Origin: an uncultured Candidatus Melainabacteria bacterium
Lineage (GTDB): Bacteria; Cyanobacteriota; Vampirovibrionia; Gastranaerophilales; Gastranaerophilaceae
Reading direction: 5' to 3'
Assembly: GCA_934754855.1 (NCBI GenBank)
Contig: CAKVJR010000096.1
Location: 1 to 6,606, forward strand
Length of the DNA: 6,606 bases
Shown here: positions 6,308 through 6,606 of the stretch, piece after piece
Position numbering within the stretch: position 1 is the stretch's first letter
Layout of the letters: the number at the start of each line of letters is the position of its first letter
The notes under the pieces: model-generated
The model's input: only the letters and a program-made list of their open reading frames with translations
The model's database searches: none
What the model was told of the DNA's origin: nothing
Program-made: the position numbers and the translations under genes

Positions 6308-6432
6308 ACAGATACTTCGGATTTGCTTGTCACATTCGGCAAAATGTAGGGACGGGTTTGTTGATTTTATCTGATATTTGATAAATTTTTAAACAGCAAT
6401 TGTCATACTGAGGCTTTAGCCGAAGTATCTGT
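6308..6432. repeat. 13-bp inverted repeat pair bounding 125 bases
   Basis: ACAGATACTTCGG at 6308-6320 is the exact reverse complement of CCGAAGTATCTGT at 6420-6432. The right arm is the end of a full repeat copy (6401-6431). The left arm looks like the end of a second, more eroded copy in the opposite orientation. The pair is therefore better read as two facing repeats than as one transposon-like element, although a small non-autonomous element cannot be excluded. Confidence 0.7.
6401..6431 (+). repeat. Palindromic intergenic repeat, copy A
   Basis: The copy begins TGTCATACTGAGGC, has a small GGC-TTTA-GCC hairpin in the middle and ends CCGAAGTATCTG. This is the well-known class of interspersed 'GTCATnCTGAG ... 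GAAGnATCTG' repeats found between genes in many bacteria. Confidence 0.65.
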
Positions 6433-6444
6433 CGTGCATTCCCT

Positions 6445-6475
6445 GTCACTGCGAGGGCTTTGCCCGTGGCAGTCC
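6445..6475 (+). repeat. Palindromic intergenic repeat, copy B
   Basis: The copy begins GTCACTGCGA, then forms a hairpin with GGGC (6455-6458), loop TTT and GCCC (6462-6465), and an outer stem ACTGC (6448-6452) with GCAGT (6469-6473). It ends in CAGTCC. It belongs to the 'GTCATTGCGAG ... GCAATCC' class. Confidence 0.7.
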
Positions 6476-6511
6476 AGTGTTTACAAATTCATCAGATTAT
6501 TGTGTAGTTAA

Positions 6512-6540
6512 TGGATTGCTTCACTTCGTTCGCAATGACA
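6512..6540 (-). repeat. Palindromic intergenic repeat, copy C (opposite orientation)
   Basis: On the minus strand this reads TGTCATTGCGAACG, then AAGTGAAGCAATCCA, a nearly canonical member of the widespread repeat class. ATTGC and GCAAT pair as a stem. It faces copy B across a spacer of 36 bases. Confidence 0.75.
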
Positions 6541-6606
6541 GCAAATGAGTAAAACCTTACGATTATTGCTTTTCCGCCTACTCAACAAATACGTTACTCT
6601 ACAAAA

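Larger units (their letters stand above)
6258..6606. other. Gene-free region rich in short intergenic repeats
   Basis: No convincing gene is present in these 349 bases. The part next to the operon holds its promoter. The rest is occupied by an inverted 13-bp pair and three palindromic repeat copies listed separately. Short open frames here, such as one on the plus strand from 6511 reading MDCFTSFAMT and one on the minus strand ending at 6508, only read through the repeat. The stretch 6541-6606 shows nothing recognisable. Confidence 0.75.

Noticed and set aside
6511..6552. Plus-strand mini frame reading MDCFTSFAMTANE
   Set aside because: It is the other-strand translation of the same repeat, has no ribosome binding site and is only 13 residues.
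6508..6606. Open minus-strand frame of 32 codons entering from the right edge and ending CCHCERSEAIH
   Set aside because: The end simply translates repeat copy C, a familiar artefact of this repeat class, and the remaining residues show no family resemblance. It could be the tail of a gene beyond the window, but nothing supports that.
6258..6606. CRISPR array or riboswitch in the right-hand intergenic region
   Set aside because: The repeats are few, unevenly spaced, of mixed orientation and not separated by constant-length spacers; the operon leader predicted from the promoter is too short for a riboswitch.

Overview
This AT-rich bacterial window holds two gene blocks that converge near position 2600. 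The genes are mostly ordinary, with one clearly unusual protein. The short spacers, 4-base gene overlaps and standard code (TAA, TGA and TAG all used as stops, tryptophan as TGG) fit a compact bacterial chromosome. The lineage cannot be fixed from sequence alone. Lys/Glu/Phe-rich proteins and intergenic repeats of the 'TGTCATTGCGAACGAAG...' type are compatible with an uncultured gut-type lineage such as Gastranaerophilales/Melainabacteria or a low-GC relative, but this is a guess.

Left edge (1-336): a broken or truncated DEDDh-type 3'-5' exonuclease gene on the minus strand keeps only its N-terminal exonuclease motif. It lies divergent from obgE. The shared spacer carries a perfect 20-bp palindrome and a good sigma70-type promoter for obgE.

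Plus-strand block (337-2595): obgE, a complete ribosome-associated GTPase, is followed after 15 bases by a membrane PAP2-type phosphatase, probably in one operon.

Minus-strand block (6245 down to 2637), in transcription order: a 789-residue protein made of three tandem methyltransferase-like units; a four-repeat TPR protein; a 57-residue DUF1653-like protein not called in routine ORF lists because of its size; and tag, DNA-3-methyladenine glycosylase I. The last three are chained by two ATGA start/stop overlaps, so translation is probably coupled. A consensus-like promoter sits just upstream of the first gene, whose start is best placed at the ATG at 6245 rather than the upstream in-frame TTG.

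Right edge (6258-6606): no gene. It contains several copies and half-copies of short palindromic intergenic repeats in both orientations. A related repeat appears to form the last codons and stop of tag.

The most interesting item is the triple methyltransferase-like protein. All three units lack the glycine-rich SAM-binding motif I, yet keep a G-H motif and a PWEHL motif after the Rossmann-like core. I did not find a recognisable defence, CRISPR or mobile system in the window.
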